From the NCBI RefSeq assembly GCF_002261185.1, contig NZ_NEVQ01000003.1, forward strand, positions 186,001 through 250,000: 64,000 nucleotides of DNA, given 5' to 3'. The notes beneath the pieces were generated by a model. That model had not been told where the DNA came from. It saw nothing but the letters and a program-made list of their open reading frames with translations, and ran no database searches. This document shows positions 19,076-27,698 of this stretch, in pieces. A program made the translations under genes and the position numbers. This stretch comes from Bordetella genomosp. 4. Lineage in GTDB: Bacteria > Pseudomonadota > Gammaproteobacteria > Burkholderiales > Burkholderiaceae_B. How positions within the stretch are numbered: the stretch's first letter is position 1; the number at the start of each line of letters is the position of its first letter.

Positions 19076-19963
19076 ATGCTTTATCCTGAACTCTTCAAGA
19101 CCATGGAAGCCGTGCGCTGGAACATGGCGAGCGATATTCCTTGGCACGAATTTGATCGCAGTAAACTGTCGGACGAACAGGCGTACACCATCAAGATGAA
19201 CGCCATCACCGAATGGGCAGCGCTGCCGGCGACGGAAATGTTCCTGCGCGATAACCGCGGCGATAGTGATTTTTGCGCGTTCATGTCGGTGTGGTTTTTC
19301 GAGGAACAGAAGCATTCCCTGGTGTTGATGGAATACTTGCGGCGTTTTTGCCCCGAGCTGGTTCCGACTGAGGAAGAACTGCACAAGATCCGTTTCGAAT
19401 TTGATCCGGCGCCTGAGCTCGACACGCTGATGCTGCATTTTTGCGGTGAGATCCGTTTGAACCACTGGTATCGCCGCGCTGCGGACTGGCATACGGAACC
19501 GGTGATCCGCGAGATCTATCGCACGATTTCGCGCGACGAGGCTCGGCATGCGGGGGCGTATTTGCAATACATGCGGCGCGCGCTGCATGATCGTGGCGAG
19601 CAGACCAGCGCCCAGGCACGCTTGTCGTTTTCGAAGATTGGCGTGTTGATGGCCTCGGCCAGCCGTACCTCGCAGGCGATGCATCCGACCAATTTGCACG
19701 TGAACAAAAATCTGTTCCCGAATGACACGGTGCAGTCGCGCCTGCCCGAGCCGGGTTGGCTGGAAAACTGGTTGGATACGCAGATTCGTTTTGACGATGT
19801 GTGGGAACAAAAGGTCGCTACGCGCATTCTGCATATCCTGTCCAAGCTGATGGGTCGGACTTTCGATACGGTGAAGGACTTGAGCCGCTATCGCAAGGAA
19901 GTCTCCAGCTTGATCTCGGCAAGCAACGAGAAGTCCGGATTGATCGTGCCTGTTGGCGCGTGA
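19076..19963 (+). CDS. ferritin-like di-iron protein resembling acyl-ACP desaturases
   Basis: The 295-residue protein shows a four-helix di-iron set: Glu in ITEWAALPATEMF, the EEQKH pair (about residue 82), Glu in HFCGEIRLNHWY, and DEARH (about 160). The E/D-E-x-[RK]-H pairs are those of soluble acyl-ACP desaturases and relatives, so an O2-dependent oxidation of a fatty-acyl or similar substrate is plausible but unproven. The ATG at 19076 is preceded by AAGGG. A Pho box lies 120-150 bp upstream, which suggests induction at low phosphate. Confidence 0.72.
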   Translation: MLYPELFKTMEAVRWNMASDIPWHEFDRSKLSDEQAYTIKMNAITEWAALPATEMFLRDNRGDSDFCAFMSVWFFEEQKHSLVLMEYLRRFCPELVPTEEELHKIRFEFDPAPELDTLMLHFCGEIRLNHWYRRAADWHTEPVIREIYRTISRDEARHAGAYLQYMRRALHDRGEQTSAQARLSFSKIGVLMASASRTSQAMHPTNLHVNKNLFPNDTVQSRLPEPGWLENWLDTQIRFDDVWEQKVATRILHILSKLMGRTFDTVKDLSRYRKEVSSLISASNEKSGLIVPVGA

Positions 19964-19999
19964 TACGCATCCAGGACGGCGGCGGCGTACAATCCGGGT

Positions 20000-20488
20000 A
20001 TGTCTGCCGCTCGTTTTGAATCCAAAATCCTGTCCCGCGACGCTTGCGCCGCGGCGATTGCGTTGGGGAAATTGCCCCGGCCGCTGGTCTTTACCAATGG
20101 CGTCTTCGATATTCTGCATCGAGGCCATGCTACCTATCTGGATCAGGCCGCTCAATTAGGGGCGACGCTGGTGGTGGCGATCAATACCGATGATTCGGTG
20201 CGGCGCTTGGGCAAGGGGGATGATCGTCCGCTCAATCGCCAAGAGGATCGCGCTGCGTTGCTGGCCGCGTTGGAATGCGTGAGTATCGTTACGACTTTCC
20301 ACGAGGATACGCCGGTGGAGATCATTGGCGAGTTGCGGCCGGATTTGATCGTCAAGGGCGGCGATTACGATATGGAGACGCTGCCTGAGACGGCGCTCGT
20401 GAAGACCTGGGGCGGGAAGGCGTTGGCGATTCCGTTTGAGTTTGAGCGGTCTACGACGTCGTTGGTGCGGAAGATTCGGGGCGATTGA
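20000..20488 (+). CDS. rfaE2: D-glycero-beta-D-manno-heptose 1-phosphate adenylyltransferase
   Basis: This 162-residue nucleotidyltransferase makes ADP-heptose for the LPS inner core. It carries the HxGH signature (TNGVFDILHRGHATYL) and the C-terminal RSTTSLVRKI substrate motif, matching the C-terminal domain of E. coli HldE. The kinase half is a separate gene elsewhere, as usual in betaproteobacteria. Followed by the 42-bp tandem repeats. Confidence 0.92.
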   Translation: MSAARFESKILSRDACAAAIALGKLPRPLVFTNGVFDILHRGHATYLDQAAQLGATLVVAINTDDSVRRLGKGDDRPLNRQEDRAALLAALECVSIVTTFHEDTPVEIIGELRPDLIVKGGDYDMETLPETALVKTWGGKALAIPFEFERSTTSLVRKIRGD

Positions 20489-20496
20489 CGTCGGTC

Positions 20497-20622
20497 GCGG
20501 CTGGAGAGTCCGCTTGAGCAGGCTTATGAGTTCCGGTGGCGGCTGAGGAGTCCGCTTGAGACGGCTTACGAGTTCCGGTGGCGGCTGAGGAGTTCGCTGT
20601 TTGGGCTTATGAGTTCTTTAGG
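20497..20622. repeat. three-copy 42-bp tandem repeat
   Basis: Units begin at 20497, 20539 and 20581 with GCGGCTG and contain GAGTCCGCTTGAG and GAGTTCCGGTGGC. The first two differ at a few positions; the third is more diverged and runs into the left arm of the next palindrome. It begins 8 bp after the rfaE2 stop. Confidence 0.85.
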
Positions 20623-20623
20623 C

Positions 20624-20841
20624 GCCGGGGCTCGTCGTGTAAAGGGCGCGCTGGCCCTATCGCCTGGTCTGGCCGCCTGCGCGGCCAGACTGCCCTCCAC
20701 CTGTCTTGCCAGGCGGGGCGGCTGGGCAAACTCGCTCCGCTACGCTCCACTCAAACATGCCCAGCCGACTTCCCCCCGCCTGGCAAGACAGGTTCGGCAG
20801 GCTCTACGGGCCAGCGCACCCTTTACACGACGAACCCCGGC
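20624..20841. repeat. large hyphenated palindrome F (diverged module)
   Basis: Thirty-four-bp arms (20624-20657 and 20808-20841) match with two mismatches. Inside is a second pair of arms around CCTGTCTTGCCAGGCGGGG and TGCCCAGCC, plus a GGTCTGGCCG/CGGCCAGAC hairpin and a CTCCGCTACGCTCCACTC stretch like that in module D. The arms share little sequence with the 30-bp modules, but the order of parts and the convergent location are the same. The remaining 130 bp up to 20973 is GC-rich without visible genes. Confidence 0.8.
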
Positions 20842-20973
20842 TCGCGGCGGTTATGAACGCATCAGGAGGACAGCCGACAGCCGCAGCCGCGGCCGACTCT
20901 TGCGGCGTTGACGCGCGTTGGGTCGAGCCGGGGCGTTGAGGCGCGTTCGGCTGGTTCGCAGGGTGGGGGTGTT

Positions 20974-21393
20974 TTATCCTCGTTGAGAGATGCCGGATAG
21001 GGCTTGGCCGGCGGGTTTGGGGCTGCTTGCGCCGATGGCCAGGTCGCCCAGCGCTACGATGCCTACCAGGCGCTTGTCGGTGTTGATGATGGGTAAGCGG
21101 CGGATCTGGTTCTCGCTCATGATTTGGCAGGCTTTTTCTACCGAGTCGTTGTCGTACGCCCACAGTACTTTTTCGGACATGATGTCTCGGACTCTGGTGC
21201 CAGAGTCGCGGCCTTCTGCGACTGCGCGCAGCACGATGTCACGGTCTGACAGCGTTCCGATCAGGCGATCGTTTTCTCCTACGGGCATGAGGCCAAAGTC
21301 GCCGTCGCGCATTTGGCTTGCAGCATCTTTGATGGTCGTCTCAGGGTTCAGGATTTTGACGCGTTCGGTCATTACGTCTTTGAGCTGTTGCAT
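20974..21393 (-). CDS. CBS-domain protein
   Basis: The 139-residue protein is two CBS motifs in tandem (VMTERVKILNPETTIKDAA to about 60; IMSEKVLWAYDNDSVEKA to about 120), forming one Bateman module that usually binds an adenosyl ligand. No catalytic domain is attached. It reads towards palindrome F and is convergent with rfaE2. The function is regulatory at best guess. Confidence 0.85.
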   Translation of the reverse strand: MQQLKDVMTERVKILNPETTIKDAASQMRDGDFGLMPVGENDRLIGTLSDRDIVLRAVAEGRDSGTRVRDIMSEKVLWAYDNDSVEKACQIMSENQIRRLPIINTDKRLVGIVALGDLAIGASSPKPAGQALSGISQRG

Positions 21394-21735
21394 GATTGCT
21401 CCTTATTCACGGTTGAGGCCTGTCTGGAACGGCCGCAAGCGGCGATCCTGCGCATTGCGCGGTGCATCCATGCATTGCCACTTGGGCCGCGGCCCTTTTC
21501 ACGGACTCGGCGCGTGGTCGCCGCTTTCGATGCGTTGAAAGTTTTCGTTAACCAGGAGGATCCAAGAAGAAGAAATTTTCCGATTGCGCAGGCACAAATT
21601 GCCTGCAATCAGGCAAGGCGTCGCGGGGGGGGCAGCAAGGGGAGTATTGCGGCGGTGCAGGCAATTTGGGTCAGGCACTTTACTTGCTGCTTTTTATTGG
21701 CGTTGTAGTCCGGCGATCTATCAAGGAGGCTACCA
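21394..21735. other. intergenic region with repeated CAGGCA/TGCCTG motifs
   Basis: No gene is visible in these 342 bases between divergent genes. A 7-bp palindrome (GCAGGCA around CAAAT, about 21588-21606) is followed by further CAGGCAA, GCAGGCAATTTG and CAGGCAC copies to about 21682. These could be operator sites for the downstream DUF2231 gene, but no known consensus is recognised. Confidence 0.35.
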
Positions 21736-22185
21736 GTGCCCCAAATTGTCGAACCTCGCTATGCCTTGACAGTGCACCCCTTGCATGCAGTATTTGTTGG
21801 GGGAGCGTTCTCTTTATTTATCGGCGCGGCTCTCAGCGATGTCGCCTATGCGATGTCGTTTGATATCCAGTGGAATAACTTTGCCTCGTGGCTCCTGGTT
21901 GGCGCGCTGATTTTTGGTGGCATCGCGCTGGTCTTTGCCATCGTTGATCTTTTTCGGGCGCAGCAGCGTGAGCGCGGAGTGATCCCCTATTCGCTGGTGT
22001 GGATAGCGGCGTGGGTCGTGGGTTTTTTCAATGCGTTGATTCATGCGCGCGACGCGTGGGCGAGCATGCCTGCCGGCCTGGTCTTGTCGGTGATCACAGT
22101 GGTGCTTGCCGGCATAGCTACGTGGCTGGGTTTTCGCACTCCGCATATTTTTCGCACTCCGCATATCAGCAGAGGTGCCGTATGA
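21736..22185 (+). CDS. DUF2231-type small membrane protein
   Basis: This 149-residue protein has four hydrophobic segments (about 18-40, 52-72, 86-104, 110-130) and the N-terminal HPLHAVFVGGAF motif resembling DUF2231 proteins. The GTG start at 21736 is supported by AAGGAGG at 21723-21729. Its stop overlaps the ATG of the dehydrogenase gene (ATGA). A 15-bp direct duplication near the end encodes a repeated FRTPHI-like tail. Confidence 0.75.
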   Translation: MPQIVEPRYALTVHPLHAVFVGGAFSLFIGAALSDVAYAMSFDIQWNNFASWLLVGALIFGGIALVFAIVDLFRAQQRERGVIPYSLVWIAAWVVGFFNALIHARDAWASMPAGLVLSVITVVLAGIATWLGFRTPHIFRTPHISRGAV

Positions 22186-23576
22186 AAACGCTGAGCGTGA
22201 TCGCCGCGGTGCCGTTGCTCGCCGCTGTGGGCGTGTGCAGCGCCCAATCCGGATCTTTGGTCGGGCCAGAGCCTGAGCTGCCCAAGCCCCAGCAAGGGCT
22301 GCTGCCTGATATGGTGATCGCAGAGCCTGCGCCATGGGGAGACAAGGTTCCAACAGTGCCAGAAGGCTATACGATTGCCGCCATCGCGACAGATCTGAAG
22401 ATCCCGCGGCAGACGCTGGTATTGCCCAACGGCGACATCCTGGTGGCCGAGGGGCGGGGCGGTAATGCCGCGAAGCTCAAGCCCAAAGACGTGATCGCCG
22501 GCATCATCAAGGCGAGGGGCACGAGCCCGGTCAAGGGGGGCAACCGCCTGACGTTGCTGCGCGATCCCGAGGGAGACGGTACCTATGAGGCGTCGACTTT
22601 CGCGGAGAATCTGAATGCGCCTTACGGGCTTGCGTTGGTAGATAACAATCTTTACGTTGCTAACCAGGACGCCCTGGTGCGTTTCGACTATCAGCCAGGG
22701 CAGATGAAGGCCAGCGGCCCGCCTGAGACGGTTACGCTGCTGCCATCGGAAATCAACCATCACTGGACCAAGGCTCTGACTGCTAGCGCGGACGGGCAGT
22801 ATCTGTATGTAGGCATCGGGTCCAATAGCAATATCACCGAACGCGGCATGACGGCGGAAGCTGACCGTGCGCGTGTCTGGAGGGTGAATGCCCGCACCGG
22901 CGAGTACAAGACTTACGCCACGGGCCTGCGCAATCCCACTGCGCTGACCATCCAGCCTGATACGGGTCAGTTATGGGCGGTCGTCAATGAGCGCGACGAG
23001 CTCGGCTCGGATTTGGTTCCCGACTATCTGACGGCGGTGCAGGAAAACGCCTTCTATGGCTGGCCGTACAGTTATTGGGGGCAACACGTAGATGAGCGTG
23101 TGCGGCCGCAGGATCCGGAAAAGGTCAAGGCTGCGATCAAACCCGATTACAGCTTGGGCGCGCACGTGGCGGCGCTAGGGGTGGATTTCTCGACTGCCGC
23201 GATGGGCGACCGGTTTGCCGAAGGCGTCTTCGTCGGCGAACACGGCAGTTGGAATCGCAGCGAACCCTCTGGCTACAAGGTGGTCTTTGTGCCCTTCAGT
23301 GCGGGGCGTCCATCTGGGCCGCCGGTAGATTTTGTGGCTGGATTCCGGGACAGTGACGGCACGACTCGCGGCCGTCCGGTAGGGGTGACGGTAGACCCGC
23401 GCGGCGCGCTTATTGTCGCTGACGATCTGTCAAACACGATCTGGCGCATCACGCCGACACAGCCCGCCGGGCCGCGGACGCAGACTGACGGGCCGGCGTC
23501 GGTGCAGACACCGACATCGCCCCCAACACCGACACAGACACCCACACAGACACCGACGTCAACGCCGCCGACCTAG
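22182..23576 (+). CDS. glucose/sorbosone-dehydrogenase family beta-propeller protein
   Basis: This 464-residue exported protein has a signal peptide (about 1-21, ending SAQS) and a six-bladed sorbosone-dehydrogenase-type propeller that in relatives uses PQQ. Motifs include LNAPYGLALVDNNLYVAN and GVFVGEHGSWNRS. The C-terminus (about 430-464) is a Pro/Thr-rich repeat tail. It is translationally coupled to the membrane protein before it, which may anchor or pass electrons to it. The substrate is unknown. Confidence 0.8.
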   Translation: MKTLSVIAAVPLLAAVGVCSAQSGSLVGPEPELPKPQQGLLPDMVIAEPAPWGDKVPTVPEGYTIAAIATDLKIPRQTLVLPNGDILVAEGRGGNAAKLKPKDVIAGIIKARGTSPVKGGNRLTLLRDPEGDGTYEASTFAENLNAPYGLALVDNNLYVANQDALVRFDYQPGQMKASGPPETVTLLPSEINHHWTKALTASADGQYLYVGIGSNSNITERGMTAEADRARVWRVNARTGEYKTYATGLRNPTALTIQPDTGQLWAVVNERDELGSDLVPDYLTAVQENAFYGWPYSYWGQHVDERVRPQDPEKVKAAIKPDYSLGAHVAALGVDFSTAAMGDRFAEGVFVGEHGSWNRSEPSGYKVVFVPFSAGRPSGPPVDFVAGFRDSDGTTRGRPVGVTVDPRGALIVADDLSNTIWRITPTQPAGPRTQTDGPASVQTPTSPPTPTQTPTQTPTSTPPT

Positions 23577-23742
23577 CCGCTCCGACGGTCTCTTGAGCGA
23601 CTCGGCGTCCTACGCGACTCAGCGGCTTAGGGACCCAGCCGTGTCACCGATGTAGCCATGTAGTCCACCGATCGCCGGCAGACCGTCGGACCCAGCGCGG
23701 CTTTCTGAAGCGTCGCAGCCCCCAGCCCGTACGCAAGTCCGC
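23577..23742. other. convergent intergenic gap with long-range inverted repeat
   Basis: Between the convergent dehydrogenase and tolC genes, an 11-bp perfect inverted repeat (23581-23591 with 23680-23690, TCCGACGGTCT) spans an 88-bp loop. It recalls the large palindromes elsewhere but is much shorter. No U-rich terminator tail is obvious. Confidence 0.4.
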
Positions 23743-25077
23743 TTATTGCGGCGGCAAGCGTAGCAGACGGTTGATGGTCTCAAGGTCGACTTCGGACAGG
23801 ATGCCGCCGGCCGCCTTGAGGCGCAGGCCGTCCAATAGCGTGGCGTAGCGTGCCTGCGCGAGGTCGCGCTGGGTGGCGTAGAGCTGTTGCTGGGCGTTCA
23901 GGACGTCCAGGTTGATGCGCACGCCGATCTCATAACCGGTTTTGTTGGCTTCTACAGAGGCCCGGCTGGATTTTTCCCCGGCCTCCAGGGCACGGATACG
24001 GGCCAGGCCGGTCATGACGCCTGTGTAGTACTGACGGGCAGATTGTGCAGCCTGACGGCGGGCTGCCTGGTAGTCGTTGCGCGCTTTTTGTTCGAGCTGG
24101 ACTTTTTCTGTGACCTGAGAGGATATGCCGCCGCCCGCGTAGATGGGCACAGACAATACCAGGCCGACAGCGCTGTCGGCCGCCCGGCTGCCGGCGGCGC
24201 TGCGATTCGAGGTGCTGGCGCTGCCGCTGCTGGCCTGCAGGCTCAGGGTGGGGTAATGTCCGCCGCGTGCTATTTGGATATCGCGTTGAGCAATCTGGGT
24301 CTGCAATTGGGCGCGTGCGACTTCCAGGCTGGCGGATTCGGCCTGGGTAGACCAATCGTCCTGTCTCGCTGGCTGAGGCGCTGGCAGCGGGACTGTGGAC
24401 GGCAACTCGGCCAGCGCTTCAGGGGGCTGGCCAATGATTTGGGTCAGCTGCCCGCGTAATACTGTCAGGTCGTGCTGTTGCTGCAATTCCTGGGCGACAA
24501 CCAGGTCGTAGCGGGCCTGCGCCTCGTAGGTGTCGGTGATCGTGGCATTGCCCAGCTCGAAATTTCGCTTGGCGGACTCGAGTTGGGCGGCTACCGAGGC
24601 CTTTTCTCCCTCGGTGGCTGTCAGGGCGTCCTGAGCAGTGAGGATGCCGAAATAGGTGTCCGATACGCGCAGCAGCAGGTCTTGATAGGCCTGTTGCAGG
24701 GCGAGCTCCGCGTCGGCGACGCCGAGTTTGGCCTGTTCGTAGCGCTGCCAGCTTGACCAGTCGTAAAGCGGCTGCGTCAGGACCAGTTCCCACGGCGCCC
24801 GCGTGTTGTCCTGAACACGCCGGGACAGATTGCGCGTGGCGCGGGTGTCTTGGTAGGTCAGGCCGATTTCGGCATTGATGGCCGGCAGCAGCCCAGCGCG
24901 CGCCTGAGGCAATTGTTCGATCGACGCACGGTACTGGGCACGGGCCGCTGCGTATACGGGATCGTTGGCCAGTGCCGCCTGCCATGTCTGCAGCAGGTCC
25001 TGCGCAGCGCTAGCCGGGAAGCACCAGCTGGTACTGAGCGCCAGACCCAGCGTAGCCGCAAGCGATCTGGCGCGCAT
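23743..25077 (-). CDS. tolC: TolC-family outer-membrane channel protein
   Basis: This 444-residue protein has a signal peptide (about 1-24, PASAAQ) and the doubled outer-membrane efflux-protein repeat: LLQTWQAALANDPVYAAARA at the N-terminus and a second half from about 235. It would form the trimeric outer-membrane duct for type I secretion or efflux. No inner-membrane partners are next to it. The gene is 9 bp after the methyltransferase gene, an arrangement common in this family of bacteria. Confidence 0.9.
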   Translation of the reverse strand: MRARSLAATLGLALSTSWCFPASAAQDLLQTWQAALANDPVYAAARAQYRASIEQLPQARAGLLPAINAEIGLTYQDTRATRNLSRRVQDNTRAPWELVLTQPLYDWSSWQRYEQAKLGVADAELALQQAYQDLLLRVSDTYFGILTAQDALTATEGEKASVAAQLESAKRNFELGNATITDTYEAQARYDLVVAQELQQQHDLTVLRGQLTQIIGQPPEALAELPSTVPLPAPQPARQDDWSTQAESASLEVARAQLQTQIAQRDIQIARGGHYPTLSLQASSGSASTSNRSAAGSRAADSAVGLVLSVPIYAGGGISSQVTEKVQLEQKARNDYQAARRQAAQSARQYYTGVMTGLARIRALEAGEKSSRASVEANKTGYEIGVRINLDVLNAQQQLYATQRDLAQARYATLLDGLRLKAAGGILSEVDLETINRLLRLPPQ

Positions 25078-25086
25078 GGGGCCGTA

Positions 25087-25767
25087 TCAGAACTTGAAAT
25101 GCGAAACGGTGGTCCCGCGCAGCGGCTTGACGACGGTCTCGAACAAATTGACGGTTTCGAAGCTGGCTGCCGTAGTGCGCGTGATGCGACAGGCGGTCAT
25201 GATGGGGGCCTGCCCCACGATGATCACCAGGCGGCCACCTACGCGCAACTGATATTTCAGTGCATCCGGCACGGCGGGCACTGAACCCGTGACCAGAATG
25301 GCATCATATTCGGTGGTACCCCAGCCATTGCGTCCGTCACCGGTTTCGACCTTGACGTTGGTGACGTTGTTCGCCTGCAGGTTGTTCTGCGCGAATGCCA
25401 CCAGGCGATTGTCGATTTCGACCGAGGTGACCTGTTGGGCCAGATGTGCCAGCAAGGCTGCCTGGTAGCCCGATCCCGTGCCGATTTCCAGCACGCAGTC
25501 GGTCGCGGTCAGTTGCAACTCCTGGGTCAGACGGGCCTCGACCTTGGGGGCCAGCATGTTCTGGCGGGTGTTGGTCGCATTGATTTCCAGCGGCAGTTCC
25601 AGGTCGGAAAACGCCAGGGCTCGCAACGCCGGCGGCACGAATTGCTCGCGGCGGACAACAAACAGAGCGTCCAGGACCTTGGGATCGAGTACGTCCCAGG
25701 GGCGGATTTGCTGCTCCACCATGTTGAAGCGGGCTTGTTCTACATCAGGCAGGGTCGAAGCGTTCAT
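25087..25767 (-). CDS. protein-L-isoaspartate O-methyltransferase family protein
   Basis: The 226-residue product has the PCMT fold with the FNMVEQQIRPWDV N-terminus and the SAM motif EIGTGSGYQAALLA. The family repairs isoaspartyl residues, though this tolC-linked subgroup may differ in substrate. I chose MNASTLPDVEQ at 25767 over the open frame ten codons upstream because it fits the family start. Operonic with tolC. Confidence 0.82.
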   Translation of the reverse strand: MNASTLPDVEQARFNMVEQQIRPWDVLDPKVLDALFVVRREQFVPPALRALAFSDLELPLEINATNTRQNMLAPKVEARLTQELQLTATDCVLEIGTGSGYQAALLAHLAQQVTSVEIDNRLVAFAQNNLQANNVTNVKVETGDGRNGWGTTEYDAILVTGSVPAVPDALKYQLRVGGRLVIIVGQAPIMTACRITRTTAASFETVNLFETVVKPLRGTTVSHFKF

Positions 25768-25956
25768 GACAGCGAAGAGAAAATCAAGAAGAACCAACCG
25801 GACATTGTACTGATTCGGTGGGAATGTGGGTGACGGCCCCCCGGAGTGGGGCGGGCGCCTTCATCGGGACTGTTTCCAGCGGGGCTCATGCGGCTGGTCA
25901 GGGCGGCGAGGGGAGCCTGTAGCTGCGGCCAGGCCTAGGCGCCGTTACCGGCACGA

Positions 25957-26793
25957 TTACCACCAAGCGTGAAAATGGTGTGTGGGGCCATGTCCGGAGC
26001 CGACCTTCAGGCGGTCAGCATGGCGCAAAGCCTCGGCCAGGTAGGCCTTGGCGCGGCGGGCGGCCTCGGGAACATCATCGATCTGCGGCAGCAGCGCGGC
26101 CAGGGCTGCCGACAGCGTGCAGCCTGTGCCGTGGGTGTTGCGTGTTTCGATGCGATGGCCGGGCAGTTCGATCATCCGGTCGCCGTCGTGCAGCAGGTCG
26201 ATGGTGTCGTTGCCCGGCAGGTGGCCGCCTTTTAGCAGCACCCATCGCTGCCCGGAATACGCCATGATGTTGCGCAGCCGCTCGGCGACGCGACGCATTT
26301 CCTTGACGGTTTCGACGGGGCGTTCGTCCAGCAGTACGCCCGCCTCGGGCAGATTGGGCGTCAACATGGTGGCGTGCGGCAACAGGGCCTCGCGCAGGGC
26401 GCCGACGGCATCGCGCTCGAGCAGGTGGTCGCCGCTCTTGGCGACCATGACCGGATCCAGGACGACATGAGCGGGCAGCCATTTGGCCAATTTTTCCGCG
26501 ACGACGAGCGTTACCGGCCGTTGACCCAGCATGCCGATCTTGACCGCGTCGATGCGGACATCGGCAAATAGCGTGTCGATCTGTAGGCCGACGAACTCGG
26601 GCGGCACGGGGGCGATGCCGGTGACGCCTTGGGTGTTCTGTGCGGTGAGCGCGGCAATGACCGCGCATCCATAGGCACCCAGTGCGCTCATGGCTTTGAC
26701 GTCGGCCAGCACGCCGGCGCCGCCGGAGGGGTCTACGCCGGCGATGCTGAGCGCGTTGGGAATCGGCCGGCCGCTGCCTTGCGAAGTGCTCAT
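25957..26793 (-). CDS. thiD: hydroxymethylpyrimidine/phosphomethylpyrimidine kinase
   Basis: The 278-residue ribokinase-like enzyme phosphorylates HMP and HMP-P for thiamine synthesis. It shows the family motifs [12 protein letters not shown] near the N-terminus, [12 protein letters not shown], and the catalytic [12 protein letters not shown]. The start overlaps the thiG stop by four bases, so the two are probably co-translated. Confidence 0.95.
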   Translation of the reverse strand: MSTSQGSGRPIPNALSIAGVDPSGGAGVLADVKAMSALGAYGCAVIAALTAQNTQGVTGIAPVPPEFVGLQIDTLFADVRIDAVKIGMLGQRPVTLVVAEKLAKWLPAHVVLDPVMVAKSGDHLLERDAVGALREALLPHATMLTPNLPEAGVLLDERPVETVKEMRRVAERLRNIMAYSGQRWVLLKGGHLPGNDTIDLLHDGDRMIELPGHRIETRNTHGTGCTLSAALAALLPQIDDVPEAARRAKAYLAEALRHADRLKVGSGHGPTHHFHAWW

Positions 26794-27599
26794 CGCGTAT
26801 TGGCCGGGGCGGCGGTGATCAGGCCTTCGGTGGGCGAGCTGGGCGCGCCACTGTACAACTTGCGTGGCATGCGGCCGGCCAGGAAGGCATCGCGGCCGGC
26901 CTGGACGGCGTTCTTCATGGCGCGAGCCATCAGAACGGGGTCTTTGGCGCCCGCGATCGCGGTATTCATCAGGACGCCGTCGCAGCCGAGTTCCAGAGCG
27001 ATGGCGGCGTCAGACGCGGTGCCCACCCCTGCGTCTACCAGCACCGGGACACGGGCCTGATCAATGATCAGGCGCAGGTTCCAGGGATTCAGAATGCCCA
27101 TGCCCGAGCCGATCAACGAGGCCAGCGGCATGACCGCGACCACGCCGATGTCTTCCAGCATGCGGCACTGGATGGGGTCGTCGGTGCAATAGACCATGAC
27201 TTTGAAGCCATCGTTGACCAGGGTCTTTGCGGCCTCGAGGGTGGCAGGCATGTTGGGGAACAGCGTGTGCGGATCGCCCAGGACCTCGAGTTTGACGAGG
27301 TCATGGCCGTCGAGCAGCTCGCGCGCCAGCCGCAGGGTACGCACCGCGTCGTCAGCGGTGTAGCAGCCCGCGGTATTGGGCAACAGAGTGAACTGCGAGG
27401 GCGGGACATAGTCCAGCAGGCTGGGTTCGCCTGGATTTTGACCGATATTCGTGCGGCGGATGGCCACGGTCACGATTTGCGTGCCGCTGGCATCCAGCGC
27501 GGCGCGGGTTTGTTCGAAATCTTTGTATTTGCCGGTGCCTACCAACAGGCGCGACTGGTATTCGCGCCCGGCGATGGTCAAAGTGTCTGGAGTCGTCAT
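26790..27599 (-). CDS. thiG: thiazole synthase
   Basis: The 269-residue TIM-barrel enzyme assembles the thiazole phosphate of thiamine. Visible motifs are [14 protein letters not shown], the Schiff-base lysine region [10 protein letters not shown], and the phosphate-binding [11 protein letters not shown]. It is paired with thiD; thiS and thiO/H are not in the window. No TPP riboswitch is seen in the roughly 100 bp upstream. Confidence 0.95.
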   Translation of the reverse strand: MTTPDTLTIAGREYQSRLLVGTGKYKDFEQTRAALDASGTQIVTVAIRRTNIGQNPGEPSLLDYVPPSQFTLLPNTAGCYTADDAVRTLRLARELLDGHDLVKLEVLGDPHTLFPNMPATLEAAKTLVNDGFKVMVYCTDDPIQCRMLEDIGVVAVMPLASLIGSGMGILNPWNLRLIIDQARVPVLVDAGVGTASDAAIALELGCDGVLMNTAIAGAKDPVLMARAMKNAVQAGRDAFLAGRMPRKLYSGAPSSPTEGLITAAPANTR

Positions 27600-27611
27600 T
27601 GTGCAGCGTGC

Positions 27612-27649
27612 TGAAAAAGAGTCCGGTGGCCGGGCGTGAGGCGACCGGC
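27612..27649 (-). terminator. rho-independent terminator after btuF
   Basis: On the minus strand GCCGGTCGCC and GGCCACCGG form an imperfect GC hairpin followed by ACTCTTTTTC (complement of 27612-27625). It separates the btuB-btuF operon from thiG. Confidence 0.6.
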
Positions 27650-27698
27650 ATCTAGGTCTCCATGATAATCCACCTGGAGAGCCGAGGCGGTTCTGCGG

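Noticed and set aside
27600-27698. TPP riboswitch upstream of thiG
   Set aside because: The gap is about 100 bp and is taken up by the btuF terminator; no thi-box-like core was found.
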